Positions 37,857 to 46,162 of a stretch of 64,000 nucleotides of DNA are shown piece after piece (positions within the stretch are counted from its first letter, which is position 1; every line of letters starts with the position of its first letter). This DNA is from Flavihumibacter solisilvae (GTDB lineage: Bacteria > Bacteroidota > Bacteroidia > Chitinophagales > Chitinophagaceae): positions 186,001 to 250,000 of the forward strand of contig NZ_JSVC01000009.1 of NCBI RefSeq assembly GCF_000814475.1, given 5' to 3'. Under the pieces are notes generated by a model. The model was not told the origin of the DNA. It did no database searches and worked only from the letters and a program-made list of their open reading frames with translations. Made by a program: the position numbers and the translations under genes.

Positions 37857-40466
37857 TCACTCTTTACTGAAATAATCAGTCTTCGTAACGCCTAACTTTC
37901 TCATTTTGGAGTGTAGGGTGTTGCCGGGGATGTCAAGAATTGCTGCTGCGCCACCGTGGCCGGAAATCTTTCCCCGGCAACGTTTTAAAACGCCGATGAT
38001 ATAAGTTCGGTCAACTTCATCAAGTGTACGGTTGAATTGTTCTTTGTTTTCAGACCGTTCGGATAAAAGGTGATTCGTGGGAATATATACTTCCTGTAAG
38101 GTACTGTTTGTAGTAAGCAGTACACTGCGTTCGATAAGATGTTCCAATTCCCTCACATTACCTGGCCAGGAATAGCTGCGTAGTTGCTGGATTACGCCTG
38201 GAGTGACTTTCCTGATAATGCGACCCGAATTCCTGCTGTATTTCTCTACAAAAAATAGCGTGAGCGCTTCTATGTCTTCTGTTCTGTTCCGCAATGGCGG
38301 CAGCATGATGGGAAATACATTCAGCCGGAAATAAAGGTCTGCCCGGAAGCGCCCGGCTTTTACTTCTTCTTCAAGGTTCCTGTTGGTGGCTACGACGAGG
38401 CGAACATCCACCTTAATGATTTGCTTACCGCCTACCCTCTCCACCTCACGTTCCTGGATCGCACGGAGCAATTTTGACTGCGCTTCCAATGGCAATTCGC
38501 CAACCTCATCGAGAAAAAGGGTGCTTTGGTTGGCCAGTTCAAATTTACCGATGCGCCGGTCAATGGCGCCCGTAAATGCGCCTCTTTCGTGACCAAACAA
38601 CTCACTCTCAACCAGGTTGGCAGGCAGGGCTGCACAGTTTACTTTAACCATCAGTTTGTCTTTCCGCGGTGAAGCATTGTGAATTGCGCGGGCGATCAAC
38701 TCCTTGCCAGTACCGGTTTCACCAAGGACCAATACTGTGGTTGCAGAGTTCGCGACAAGTGACATCAGCCGGTACACCTCCTGCATTTCAGCTCCATTTC
38801 CGATTATCTCTGAAAAATTGTAAATATTACTGATCTGTTCCTTCAGGTAAAGGTTTTCATTTTCGAGTTGCTTTTTATAGTTCTGCAGTTTTTCATTAGC
38901 CTGGATGTTAGCGATGGCAATGGAGATCTGCGCAGCAATTCCCCTGAGTATCAGCTGGCTCAGGTGGTTAGCCAGCAACCATATAGTACCTATATTCCTG
39001 TCTCCCACCCGTAACGGCAGGCTGTATGCGTTTTTCAATCCTGTAGTTTGCCAAAGAGCTGCAAGCGCATTACCACTCATTGCTTCCTCTTCAACATTGA
39101 ACACCAGGCCATCCTCGCTGGAAAGCACCTTTGCATTGTATGTTTCTTCGATTGTGAACTGCTTACCCAGCATTTCATCATAAACTTCCCTGGCATGATC
39201 GAATAAGGTTTCGTCAAACATAAAACGAACCAGGTTGTACCCGTCATCTGCGATTACAGTGATCATGGCAACTTTCGCATGCAGGATCTTGTCCAGCACT
39301 TTGAAGATTGCTGCTTCCAGGTCAGCCTTCGTTCTGACTCGGGCAATTTCACAACTGAAGTCAAGCAGAAATGTTTGTTCCGCTTGTTTTACAATAACCT
39401 GTTCATTCGCAATGATATTGGCCATTGCTATGGAAATCTGGGAGCATACCCCCTGTAACAGTTCAATATTAATTTCTTCTATATTGAGCCAGAGGATGCC
39501 GAGGTTTGTGTCGCCATGTCGCAGCCGAAGCCCAACCATAGTCTTGAAGCCCAGTTTCTTCCAATAATGCAGGTATGCAGATTGAATGCCTCTCCTGATC
39601 TCGAGTTCCACACTAAAGAGCAAAGGAATCTGACTGTCGAGTACCCGGCTCTGAAGTCCGTCATTGATTGGAAAGCTGGTTGAAACAAGGGCATTCAGTT
39701 CATCCATATCGGGAATCGGAACCGAAGTATCATATAGAAATGAGCCCATTGTGAGACCATCGTCGTTGATCTTAAGGATAATATAACCTCGCAGGCCCGT
39801 TAGCTTTCTTAAAGCATTACTGACTGCATCTTCAAGCTCTGATTTGGTCTTTACAGTTGCAATGCCTTCACTGAAATCAAGCAGGAATGATTTCTCATTT
39901 TTCTCTTTAAGGATCTCATCATTTTTGATAATATTGGAGATGGCGCTTGAAATCTGGGGAGCAATAAACTGAACAAGATTCCTGAATTCAGTTGAAAATG
40001 AGCCAGCCGTGTCGGAGTAGACATGAAAAAAACCAATTGGCTTTTCTTCATTCATCAACTTCATTATCAGCACTTCCTTAATGCCGGCTTCGTAATAAAC
40101 AGGCACAAAAGCAGGAATCATTGGCTGGTTGACAATTTCTTCGAGTAAGTATAAGATAGGTCCTTCTGCCTGCAATACTGCCTGCAAGATGCCTGTTAGC
40201 GGATATTTTGCAGATACCAGTTTCGCGTATCCCGGATATTTCAGCAACGGTGAGTAAGTATTATCCAGCAAGAAAGCACTGAAGGTATTGTCCTGTTGGC
40301 CGATCAGGCTTACCGAGGCATGACAGAAGTAGAAGTAAGTTTTCATCCGCTCAGTCAGCAGGATGATAAGGTCATTCTTCTCCCTGACCCGGGTAAGGTC
40401 TTGCCCAAGATCAAGCAGGATATCCCTCTCGTTCCTGGTAGTGGCTGAATGAAGTTGATCACGCAT
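37857..40466 (-). CDS. Sigma-54-dependent activator with repeated GAF-like sensor domains
   Basis: An 869-aa bacterial enhancer-binding protein. The first 520 residues appear to hold three GAF-like modules; the element FLLDFSxxIAxVxTKxxLE recurs at about residues 195 and 370. The AAA+ domain has Walker A GETGTGKE (about 580-587), the sigma-54 contact loop ESELFGHERGAFTGA and Walker B TLFLDEVGE. A Fis-type HTH closes the protein (GGAAAILDIPGNTLHSKMRKLG). There is no receiver domain, so it senses a ligand directly. The surrounding esterases, SDRs and epoxide hydrolases are plausible targets; this is inference. Confidence 0.9.
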   Translation of the reverse strand: MRDQLHSATTRNERDILLDLGQDLTRVREKNDLIILLTERMKTYFYFCHASVSLIGQQDNTFSAFLLDNTYSPLLKYPGYAKLVSAKYPLTGILQAVLQAEGPILYLLEEIVNQPMIPAFVPVYYEAGIKEVLIMKLMNEEKPIGFFHVYSDTAGSFSTEFRNLVQFIAPQISSAISNIIKNDEILKEKNEKSFLLDFSEGIATVKTKSELEDAVSNALRKLTGLRGYIILKINDDGLTMGSFLYDTSVPIPDMDELNALVSTSFPINDGLQSRVLDSQIPLLFSVELEIRRGIQSAYLHYWKKLGFKTMVGLRLRHGDTNLGILWLNIEEINIELLQGVCSQISIAMANIIANEQVIVKQAEQTFLLDFSCEIARVRTKADLEAAIFKVLDKILHAKVAMITVIADDGYNLVRFMFDETLFDHAREVYDEMLGKQFTIEETYNAKVLSSEDGLVFNVEEEAMSGNALAALWQTTGLKNAYSLPLRVGDRNIGTIWLLANHLSQLILRGIAAQISIAIANIQANEKLQNYKKQLENENLYLKEQISNIYNFSEIIGNGAEMQEVYRLMSLVANSATTVLVLGETGTGKELIARAIHNASPRKDKLMVKVNCAALPANLVESELFGHERGAFTGAIDRRIGKFELANQSTLFLDEVGELPLEAQSKLLRAIQEREVERVGGKQIIKVDVRLVVATNRNLEEEVKAGRFRADLYFRLNVFPIMLPPLRNRTEDIEALTLFFVEKYSRNSGRIIRKVTPGVIQQLRSYSWPGNVRELEHLIERSVLLTTNSTLQEVYIPTNHLLSERSENKEQFNRTLDEVDRTYIIGVLKRCRGKISGHGGAAAILDIPGNTLHSKMRKLGVTKTDYFSKE

Positions 40467-40564
40467 CTCACTATTTCACTCTTAACTAAGTTCTTAAATT
40501 TAATGCGTTTTGCCAAAGGAATAGAGTTGCTTGTCGAGTAGACTTCCGTGTAGCATTCTCAAAC

Positions 40565-40732
40565 TTATACCAAGCTATGCAACAGTAATATTGCAAATAT
40601 TACGATGAGAAACAGGACATACCCCAGGCAACCCAGGCATCCGGTATTATCTTCGTTGTCATTGAGATCTCCCTTAACAGGCTCGTGTTCTTCCGTTACA
40701 TTCCCAGACCGGAAGGTGCTTATCGTTTTCAT
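40565..40732 (-). CDS. 55-aa single-pass membrane microprotein
   Basis: A clean short open frame of 56 codons including stop; a second in-frame ATG lies 9 nt upstream (40741). The N-terminal 30 residues are hydrophilic and acidic (NVTEEHEPVKGDLNDNEDN). They are followed by CLGC and a single hydrophobic segment (YVLFLIVIFAILLL) to the C-terminus. This is a tail-anchored topology. I know of no family. It lies between the sigma-54 activator and the first epoxide hydrolase, just downstream of a long inverted repeat on its strand. Confidence 0.5.
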   Translation of the reverse strand: MKTISTFRSGNVTEEHEPVKGDLNDNEDNTGCLGCLGYVLFLIVIFAILLLHSLV

Positions 40733-40747
40733 TGTTATCATTTTTAA

Positions 40748-40818
40748 AGGTCAATAAGTGAAATCTTCTTATGCGTCCTTCGATCATTCATTTATTCAAC
40801 TATTTCACTTATTGACCT
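40748..40818. repeat. 17-bp perfect inverted repeat flanking a 37-nt loop, with TATTGAC tandem units
   Basis: The left arm 40748-40764 is the exact reverse complement of the right arm 40802-40818. From about 40809 to 40841 the motif TATTGAC(C/T) recurs about four times up to the epoxide hydrolase stop (40843). There is no T-run like a simple terminator. It could be a long transcription-end stem, a small mobile repeat, or a protein-binding array. Confidence 0.7.
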
Positions 40819-40842
40819 ATTGACTTATTGACCCTATTGACT

Positions 40843-42138
40843 TTACCGCAGCGACCTGAAAGACTCTCTTAATTCTTCGGAAAATGCCTTAGGTTGTTCC
40901 CATGCTGCGAAGTGACCTCCTTTATTCAACCGGTTGTAATGAATGAGCTTTGGATATGCCCTTTCTGCCCAGGTTTTTGGCGCAGCATAGATCTCGTCCG
41001 GAAATACACTTACTGCTACCGGGATCGAAACGTTCCTTGGATCAAAAAAACCACCTTTTGCCACCTGGAAAGTTTCCCAGTATAAGCGGGCAGAAGAAAC
41101 CGCGGTATTGGTGACCCAATATAATGTTATGTTATCAAGGATGTCATCTTTTGTTAGTCCTTCAGACTTTCCTTCGAAGACACGTGAAATCAGTTCATAA
41201 CTGCTTGCATCGTGATCCAGGATCCAGCCGGCAAGTCCGATTGGTGAATCTGCAATTCCATATAGAGTCTGCGGACGAAGGCCCATTTCGTTGGCATAGC
41301 CTAATCCTTTTTTATAGAAGAAATCCAGCTGCCGGTAAGCGTTCGCCTCGTCGGCCGAAAGATCTGCAGGCGGCATACCGGCCTGGAGAGCCTGGCCTAT
41401 TTCAGCTGGAACGGTTGCGGGCATATTGGTGTGAATGCCGAGCAGTTCCGGTGGCGCAATCAAAGCCATGATTTCAGAAATAGCATTACCCCAGTCACCT
41501 CCCTGGGCTACGTATTTTTTATAACCCAGACGCCTCATCAGTTCAATCCATGCTTTTGCGATCCGTTCGGGTTGCCAGCCCACAGACGTTGGCTTGCCCG
41601 AAAAACCATAACCAGGTATGGACGGGATTACTACATCAAAGGCGTCTTCTGCTTTTCCACCATAGGCTACCGGATCGGTAAGTGGTCCTATTACCTTCAT
41701 CTGTTCGATGATTGAACCGGGCCAGCCATGCGTGATGATGACCGGAAGAGCATTCTTGTATTTCGAACGGACGTGAATGAAATGGATGTCGACCCCATCG
41801 ATATTCGTGATGAATTGTGGCAAAGCATTCAGTCGCGCTTCCACCTTACGCCAGTCATAGTCTTTCGCCCAGTAGCTTGCGAGGGACTGCATTGTCGCGA
41901 GTTGTACTCCCTGTGAAGCGTCTTTAACATTTTCCTGTTCGGGCCATTGTGTAGCGAGAACGCGGCGTTTGAGATCAACAAGTTTTTCTTCGGGAATTTT
42001 AACATGGAATGGACGAATAGATTCATCAGTCACCCGATTTATTGAATCTCCCCTTACATTACCTGGAACCTGGCTTGTTCCGTTATCTACACCTGCTAAC
42101 ACGGCCATTGCAAGGCCGGTGATAATAATCATTTTCAT
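40843..42138 (-). CDS. Exported epoxide hydrolase, EHN type (copy 1)
   Basis: A 431-aa secreted protein. The N-terminal epoxide-hydrolase domain (PFHVKIPEEKLVDLKRRV, about 43-60) precedes the alpha/beta core. HGWPGS (137-142) gives the oxyanion region, GGDWG places the nucleophile at Asp215, and GGHFAAWEQP supplies the general-base His near the C-terminus. EHN-type enzymes open epoxides, as in juvenile hormone and microsomal hydrolases. A signal peptide (about 1-18) puts it in the periplasm. It is a close paralogue of the next gene upstream, 203 bp away. Confidence 0.88.
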   Translation of the reverse strand: MKMIIITGLAMAVLAGVDNGTSQVPGNVRGDSINRVTDESIRPFHVKIPEEKLVDLKRRVLATQWPEQENVKDASQGVQLATMQSLASYWAKDYDWRKVEARLNALPQFITNIDGVDIHFIHVRSKYKNALPVIITHGWPGSIIEQMKVIGPLTDPVAYGGKAEDAFDVVIPSIPGYGFSGKPTSVGWQPERIAKAWIELMRRLGYKKYVAQGGDWGNAISEIMALIAPPELLGIHTNMPATVPAEIGQALQAGMPPADLSADEANAYRQLDFFYKKGLGYANEMGLRPQTLYGIADSPIGLAGWILDHDASSYELISRVFEGKSEGLTKDDILDNITLYWVTNTAVSSARLYWETFQVAKGGFFDPRNVSIPVAVSVFPDEIYAAPKTWAERAYPKLIHYNRLNKGGHFAAWEQPKAFSEELRESFRSLR

Positions 42139-42184
42139 ATTCCTTAGTTTAAAATCAAAATTATTTCAGCATACTCCCGGAAAC

Positions 42185-42196
42185 ATTCACATATGA
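42185..42196. promoter_or_regulatory. Imperfect copy of the TTCACATATGTGAA palindrome
   Basis: ATTCACATATGA retains the left arm and centre of the palindrome seen at 51518 and 52054. It lies about 47 bp upstream of the ATG of epoxide hydrolase copy 1, a position suited to an operator. With one arm degenerate this is a weak candidate. Confidence 0.3.
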
Positions 42197-42341
42197 GAAG
42201 AAGTGCGAATGTTGATGTTATAAAAGTTGCTGTGTGAGTTTCGTCACGATCGTCAATTGAAAATGCTGAAATAGAAGAATTCCGGCTGATCGGCCGGCAT
42301 TCTTCTTAAATGTTTAACTAAGCGTTATTGCGAAGTATAAG

Positions 42342-43643
42342 TTACCTGATAGAACTACCTAGTGCTTGTTTGTTGGTTGTGCGCATAGGCCTGAAAGCTG
42401 CCCGCATTTCTTTTACAAATAGTTGTGGTTGTTCCCAAGATGCAAAATGGCCGCCTTTATCAACTTCGTTAAAATAGACCAGGTTGGTATATACACGTTC
42501 AACCCAGCTGCGCGGCGCTTTGTATACTTCACCGGGAAATACAGTAAAGGCTGCAGGAACAGAAATCTCACCCTGGGCAACGATGCGTGCTTCGTTCCAG
42601 TAGAGTCGACCTGCTGAAGCACCTGAATTGGTAAGCCAGTAGAGCGTGATGTTATCGAGAATTGCATCTTTGGTCAGGCTACCAAAAGGATGCCCGTTAA
42701 AGGCTGCCGCCATCTGTTCATAACTGTGTGGGTCATGATCAAGTAACCAGGCGGCAAGACCAATTGGCGTTTCAGCTAAACTGAAACCGATCGTCTGTGG
42801 ACGCGTAGCTTGTTCAATGAAATAACCGCGGGTACGTTTTTTCCATTGTTCATACGCAAACTTTTCGTCTTCAGAAAGACCTGCGGGTGCCGCTTCGCCT
42901 GCGCCGGCCGCTTTTACTACTTCGGGCGGTAGTGTAAGAAACAAATTTGTATGAATCCCTATCAGACCCTTAGGCGCAATGCGTGCCAGCGATTCTGAAA
43001 CCCTCGCACCCCAATCGCCTCCCTGGGATACATATGAAGTGTATCCAAGTCGATTCATCAAGGTATCCCATGCTTTAGCTATATGGTAGGAATTCCAGTC
43101 GGGCGTAGTTGGTTTGCCCGAAAATCCATAACCAGGTATGGACGGAATGACAACATCAAAGGCATCTTCCGGTTTACCTCCATAGGCAACAGGATCAGTA
43201 AGCGGACCGATCATATCAATGAGTTCCAGGATCGATCCCGGCCAGCCGTGTGTAATAATAACAGGAAGAGCGTTGGGGACTTTGGAACGTACATGGATAA
43301 AGTGGATGTTTACCCCATCAATCTTAGTAGTGAACTGGGGCAGGGCATTTAGTTTCGCCTCAACTTTCCGCCAGTTATAATCTTTCTCCCAATAACGCGC
43401 TAAGGTCTTCATTGTCGCCAACTGCACGCCCTGCGATTGATCAGTGACGGTCTCCTGCTCAGGCCACCTGGTTGACCTTATACGTTGTTTAAGATCCTGT
43501 ATTTGCGATTCCGGAATATGTATTTTGAACGGGTGGATGGCTTCGTCGGACGACTTTGCAACCTGTGCGCCAGCTTGTAACCCGGCAAACATAACGGTAA
43601 CTATTGGCAATACTTTTGCCAAAGAGGATATACTCTTTTTCAT
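42342..43643 (-). CDS. Exported epoxide hydrolase, EHN type (copy 2)
   Basis: A 433-aa protein with a signal peptide (cleaved near AGAQ, about residue 27), the N-terminal EHN domain (PFKIHIPESQIQDLKQRI), HGWPGS, GGDWG with nucleophile Asp210, and the C-terminal GGHFASWEQP. Long stretches are identical to copy 1 (for example DPVAYGGK, FDVVIPSIPGYGFSGKPT), so the pair arose by tandem duplication followed by divergence. It is the gene immediately downstream of a TetR regulator on the same strand. Confidence 0.88.
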   Translation of the reverse strand: MKKSISSLAKVLPIVTVMFAGLQAGAQVAKSSDEAIHPFKIHIPESQIQDLKQRIRSTRWPEQETVTDQSQGVQLATMKTLARYWEKDYNWRKVEAKLNALPQFTTKIDGVNIHFIHVRSKVPNALPVIITHGWPGSILELIDMIGPLTDPVAYGGKPEDAFDVVIPSIPGYGFSGKPTTPDWNSYHIAKAWDTLMNRLGYTSYVSQGGDWGARVSESLARIAPKGLIGIHTNLFLTLPPEVVKAAGAGEAAPAGLSEDEKFAYEQWKKRTRGYFIEQATRPQTIGFSLAETPIGLAAWLLDHDPHSYEQMAAAFNGHPFGSLTKDAILDNITLYWLTNSGASAGRLYWNEARIVAQGEISVPAAFTVFPGEVYKAPRSWVERVYTNLVYFNEVDKGGHFASWEQPQLFVKEMRAAFRPMRTTNKQALGSSIR

Positions 43644-43697
43644 TTTTAATTTTTGTGAGTGTTGGGAACTAAAAGAGAACCTGATTTTGAAGTAACT

Positions 43698-44285
43698 TTA
43701 TTCAGGCTTAAGAACAGAAAGACTGACTTTTACTACGTCCTCCAATGCCTTCCTGTCTTTACTGGTTTGTGCAATTATTTTCAACCCGGAAAAGCTGTTA
43801 TACAGATGCCGGGCAAGAGCGACAGCGGAAAAGGATTTACTGATCTCCCCTGACTCCTGGCCATCTTTAATCCAGTCGTGGAACATTTTTTCAACATCTT
43901 CCATATTTCCTTTCACAAACGAATAAATCGTTGCTTCAAGATTAGCCAATTCAGTTGTTGTATTAATGATCAGGCAGCCCTTATTTTCCTTATCCATCAA
44001 CAGTTCTTCCACAGCAAACTTGAAAACCATCTGGATACTCTTCAATGGTGACTTCAACTTATCCAGGGTTTTGCGAAGTTTAGCCCGCTGACTGTGTTTA
44101 TAATACTCAAGGCATTTTAAAAACAAGGCCCGCTTGTCCCCGAAGCTGTTATAGATACTGGAGCGACTCAGGCCGGTTACAATGGTCAACTCATCCATTG
44201 ACGTGCCATTATATCCTTTGAGCCAGAACAATTCGGTTGCTTTCTGCAAAACCTTGTCTTCATCAAAACTTACTTCCCTGGGCAT
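43698..44285 (-). CDS. TetR-family transcriptional regulator (copy 1)
   Basis: A 195-aa TetR/AcrR protein. The N-terminal HTH is clear (LFWLKGYNGTSMDELTIVTGLSRSSIYNSFGDK, about 17-49, with the recognition helix at RSSIYNSF). The ligand-binding part carries a TetR_C-like ACCEGC pattern (KGCLIINTTTELANLE). A perfect TGGAAT-N4-ATTCCA inverted repeat lies 13 bp upstream of its start, and two related sites lie ahead of the SDR gene directly upstream. I infer autoregulation and repression of the SDR. Confidence 0.9.
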   Translation of the reverse strand: MPREVSFDEDKVLQKATELFWLKGYNGTSMDELTIVTGLSRSSIYNSFGDKRALFLKCLEYYKHSQRAKLRKTLDKLKSPLKSIQMVFKFAVEELLMDKENKGCLIINTTTELANLEATIYSFVKGNMEDVEKMFHDWIKDGQESGEISKSFSAVALARHLYNSFSGLKIIAQTSKDRKALEDVVKVSLSVLKPE

Positions 44286-44297
44286 GGTTCAAAATTA

Positions 44298-44313
44298 TGG
44301 AATTACTATTCCA
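44298..44313. promoter_or_regulatory. Candidate TetR operator, site 1
   Basis: TGGAAT-TACT-ATTCCA, a perfect 6-bp inverted repeat with a 4-nt spacer, 13 bp upstream of the TetR start. The same GGAA-N6-TTCC layout recurs at 45097 and 45127. Confidence 0.6.
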
Positions 44314-44326
44314 ATATTAATTAAAA

Positions 44327-45076
44327 TTATAAGGTCGAATAACCGCCATCGGCAATTAATTCGGCGCCTAAAACAAAACTCGAATCTTCGGATGCAAAAA
44401 ACACGGCAATGCGGGCAATTTCGTTTGGATTGCCAAATCGTCCCAGCGGGACTTTGCCTTTTACTACCTCGTTGAATTCTTCAGTTTTGGCTTCACCGAA
44501 TCCCAATTTTTCATAGATCGGTGTGGCGACGGGTCCGGGACTGATTGCATTTACCCTGATCTTACTGGTTAACAGTTCGGAGGACAATGTCTTTGCCAGG
44601 TTCAATATAGCTGCCTTGCTTGCCGAATAAACAGAAGCACCCGCTACGCCCTTATGAGCCACATTGGAAGCATTCAGTATAATAGAACCACCTTCATTGA
44701 AGATTGGAAGCAATTGCTGAATGGTGAAATACGCACCCTTTACATTGATATTGAATTGCTGATCAAACTCCTCTTCAGTAACCTCTGTGATGGGTGTAAA
44801 TATGGCAACACCCGCATTAATAAACAGGACATCAAGGCGGGGAAATATTTTTACCACCTCGTCCCTTAATTTCAGGATATCCTTCATATTGGAAGTATCC
44901 GAAACAATCCCATGTGCCTGCGGTCCCAACTCAAGCACTGCCTTGTCAAGCGCCGCTTTGTTTCTTCCCGTAATAATCACACTGGCACCTTCAGCAATAA
45001 ACTCACGTGCCGTCGCCAGGCCTATGCCACTGTTACCTCCAGTAATAAGGGCCGTTCTCTTCGATAATCTGTTCAT
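44327..45076 (-). CDS. Short-chain dehydrogenase under the adjacent TetR
   Basis: A 249-aa classical SDR: TGGNSGIG at 12-19, NAG at 88-90, and the catalytic residues S137, Y150 and K154 (YSASK). The C-terminus (SSFVLGAELIADGGYSTL) is typical of the FabG-like group used for many hydroxyl/keto conversions. It lies 41 bp upstream of the TetR gene on the same strand, with two operator-like inverted repeats just ahead of its start. This SDR-TetR arrangement is common for substrate-induced detoxification. Confidence 0.9.
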   Translation of the reverse strand: MNRLSKRTALITGGNSGIGLATAREFIAEGASVIITGRNKAALDKAVLELGPQAHGIVSDTSNMKDILKLRDEVVKIFPRLDVLFINAGVAIFTPITEVTEEEFDQQFNINVKGAYFTIQQLLPIFNEGGSIILNASNVAHKGVAGASVYSASKAAILNLAKTLSSELLTSKIRVNAISPGPVATPIYEKLGFGEAKTEEFNEVVKGKVPLGRFGNPNEIARIAVFFASEDSSFVLGAELIADGGYSTL

Positions 45077-45096
45077 GTTTGTTGTTTTAATTATTC

Positions 45097-45112
45097 TGGA
45101 ATCTTCATTCCT
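45097..45112. promoter_or_regulatory. Candidate TetR operator, site 2
   Basis: TGGAAT-CTTC-ATTCCT, one arm mismatch at the outermost base, 21 bp upstream of the SDR start on the minus strand. It has the same geometry as site 1. Confidence 0.55.
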
Positions 45113-45126
45113 AAATCAAAGTTCTA

Positions 45127-45148
45127 TTTTGGAACTTATATTCCAAAA
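45127..45148. promoter_or_regulatory. Candidate TetR operator, site 3
   Basis: TTTTGGAA-N6-TTCCAAAA, a perfect 8-bp inverted repeat. Its centre lies 33 bp from the centre of site 2, about three helical turns, as expected for two dimers bound on the same face. Confidence 0.6.
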
Positions 45149-45402
45149 TAAATCAGTCAAACAAACTGTTAATTAAAAGAGGGGGTTGAATATCAGCCTA
45201 ATCTGGATGGAGGGCACCATTGGCGTCACTTTCGAGGCTAATGGAGGGTACTGAAATCACCTGGCCTTCTGCCAGTTTTCTTTTCGTACCTGTCATACCA
45301 GTCCTGTTACATTACCTACCTGCATCACCGTATCCAGGAATTTTCTCCGGCTTTGACGATGAATTACCATAAAGAGAGTTTGATTAGCGATTGATGGACG
45401 GA
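45149..45402 (-). pseudogene. Probable decayed coding remnant between SDR and TetR copy 2
   Basis: The 254 bases hold no intact gene. On the minus strand, around 45205-45370, two short open stretches in different frames read plausibly. One starts like a Tat signal (HRQSRRKFLDTVMQV); the other continues with a short polar peptide (RKLAEGQVISVPSISLES) before a stop. This looks like a broken small secreted or Tat protein, but the family is unknown and the call is weak. Confidence 0.3.
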
Positions 45403-45990
45403 TCAATTATGGGAGAACAACATACTATCAATGTAGTCACCGATAGATTTCATAAAAACGGATTTACATAATGTTTTGCCAGCCAGCCGGGAAATCATAT
45501 TTCCACCTTCAATTAATGCCATCAATGTAAATGCGGCCTCTTCCGCGTCCACGTCATCCCGGAATTCCCCGCTTTCGATCCCGTTTTTTATTATATCAGC
45601 CAATTGCAGTTTCCATCCATTAAGTGCAGTAACTGCTTTCTGTCTCAGCCTGGTGTGAATATCACCTGGATCAAGCGAAGCATTATGGATCGCAGGTTGG
45701 ATCAGGTCTGCGCACTTGTTAAACAGCTTTCCAAAAACAAGAATTTTTTCTGCTGACGAAATATTCATCTTCACCTCCCTGTCAATAGTTGCATTCACTT
45801 CAAGCAAAATATGATCTAATACAGCGAGGATAACCTCTTCCTTATTGGCAAAATTGCCATAAATACTGCCTTTAGACAGGCTTGTTGCTCCTTCAATATC
45901 AGACAGGGAGGTGCCTTCGTAACCCTTACTTATAAAAATGGGAATTGTCTTTTCAATTATGAAGTTCCTTGTTTTTTCGCTCTTAGTCAT
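45403..45990 (-). CDS. TetR-family transcriptional regulator (copy 2)
   Basis: A 195-aa TetR protein, taken from the ATG at 45990 (MTKSEKTRNFI); the frame is open further upstream but without typical TetR sequence. HTH: FISKGYEGTSLSDIEGATSLSKGSIYGNFANKEE (about 16-49). The C-terminal domain (AAFTLMALIEGGNMISRLAGK) fits the TetR_C_11-like group. It is divergent from the secreted hydrolase at 46163. The space between them contains a partial copy of the CACATATGTGAA palindrome also found at the efflux operon. Confidence 0.9.
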   Translation of the reverse strand: MTKSEKTRNFIIEKTIPIFISKGYEGTSLSDIEGATSLSKGSIYGNFANKEEVILAVLDHILLEVNATIDREVKMNISSAEKILVFGKLFNKCADLIQPAIHNASLDPGDIHTRLRQKAVTALNGWKLQLADIIKNGIESGEFRDDVDAEEAAFTLMALIEGGNMISRLAGKTLCKSVFMKSIGDYIDSMLFSHN

Positions 45991-46044
45991 ATCAAAAGCT
46001 TTAATACCAGGACAAAGTTCTTTCGCGTCAAGGGCAAAAACACG

Positions 46045-46061
46045 CACATATGTAAATAAAT
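46045..46061. promoter_or_regulatory. Partial copy of the CACATATGTGAATAAAT element
   Basis: CACATATGTAAATAAAT matches 51521-51537 at 16 of 17 positions, including bases outside the palindrome. It lies in the divergent region between TetR copy 2 (start 45990) and the hydrolase (start 46163). Confidence 0.45.
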
Positions 46062-46162
46062 CCAGGCGTTCCCTTTTTTCGTAACTTACTATCCCTCCCC
46101 ATTCGTACTATATGCCTTCCCGGAACCCGGCCGGATTCTTCGAATAACTAAAAATCAAGAAC

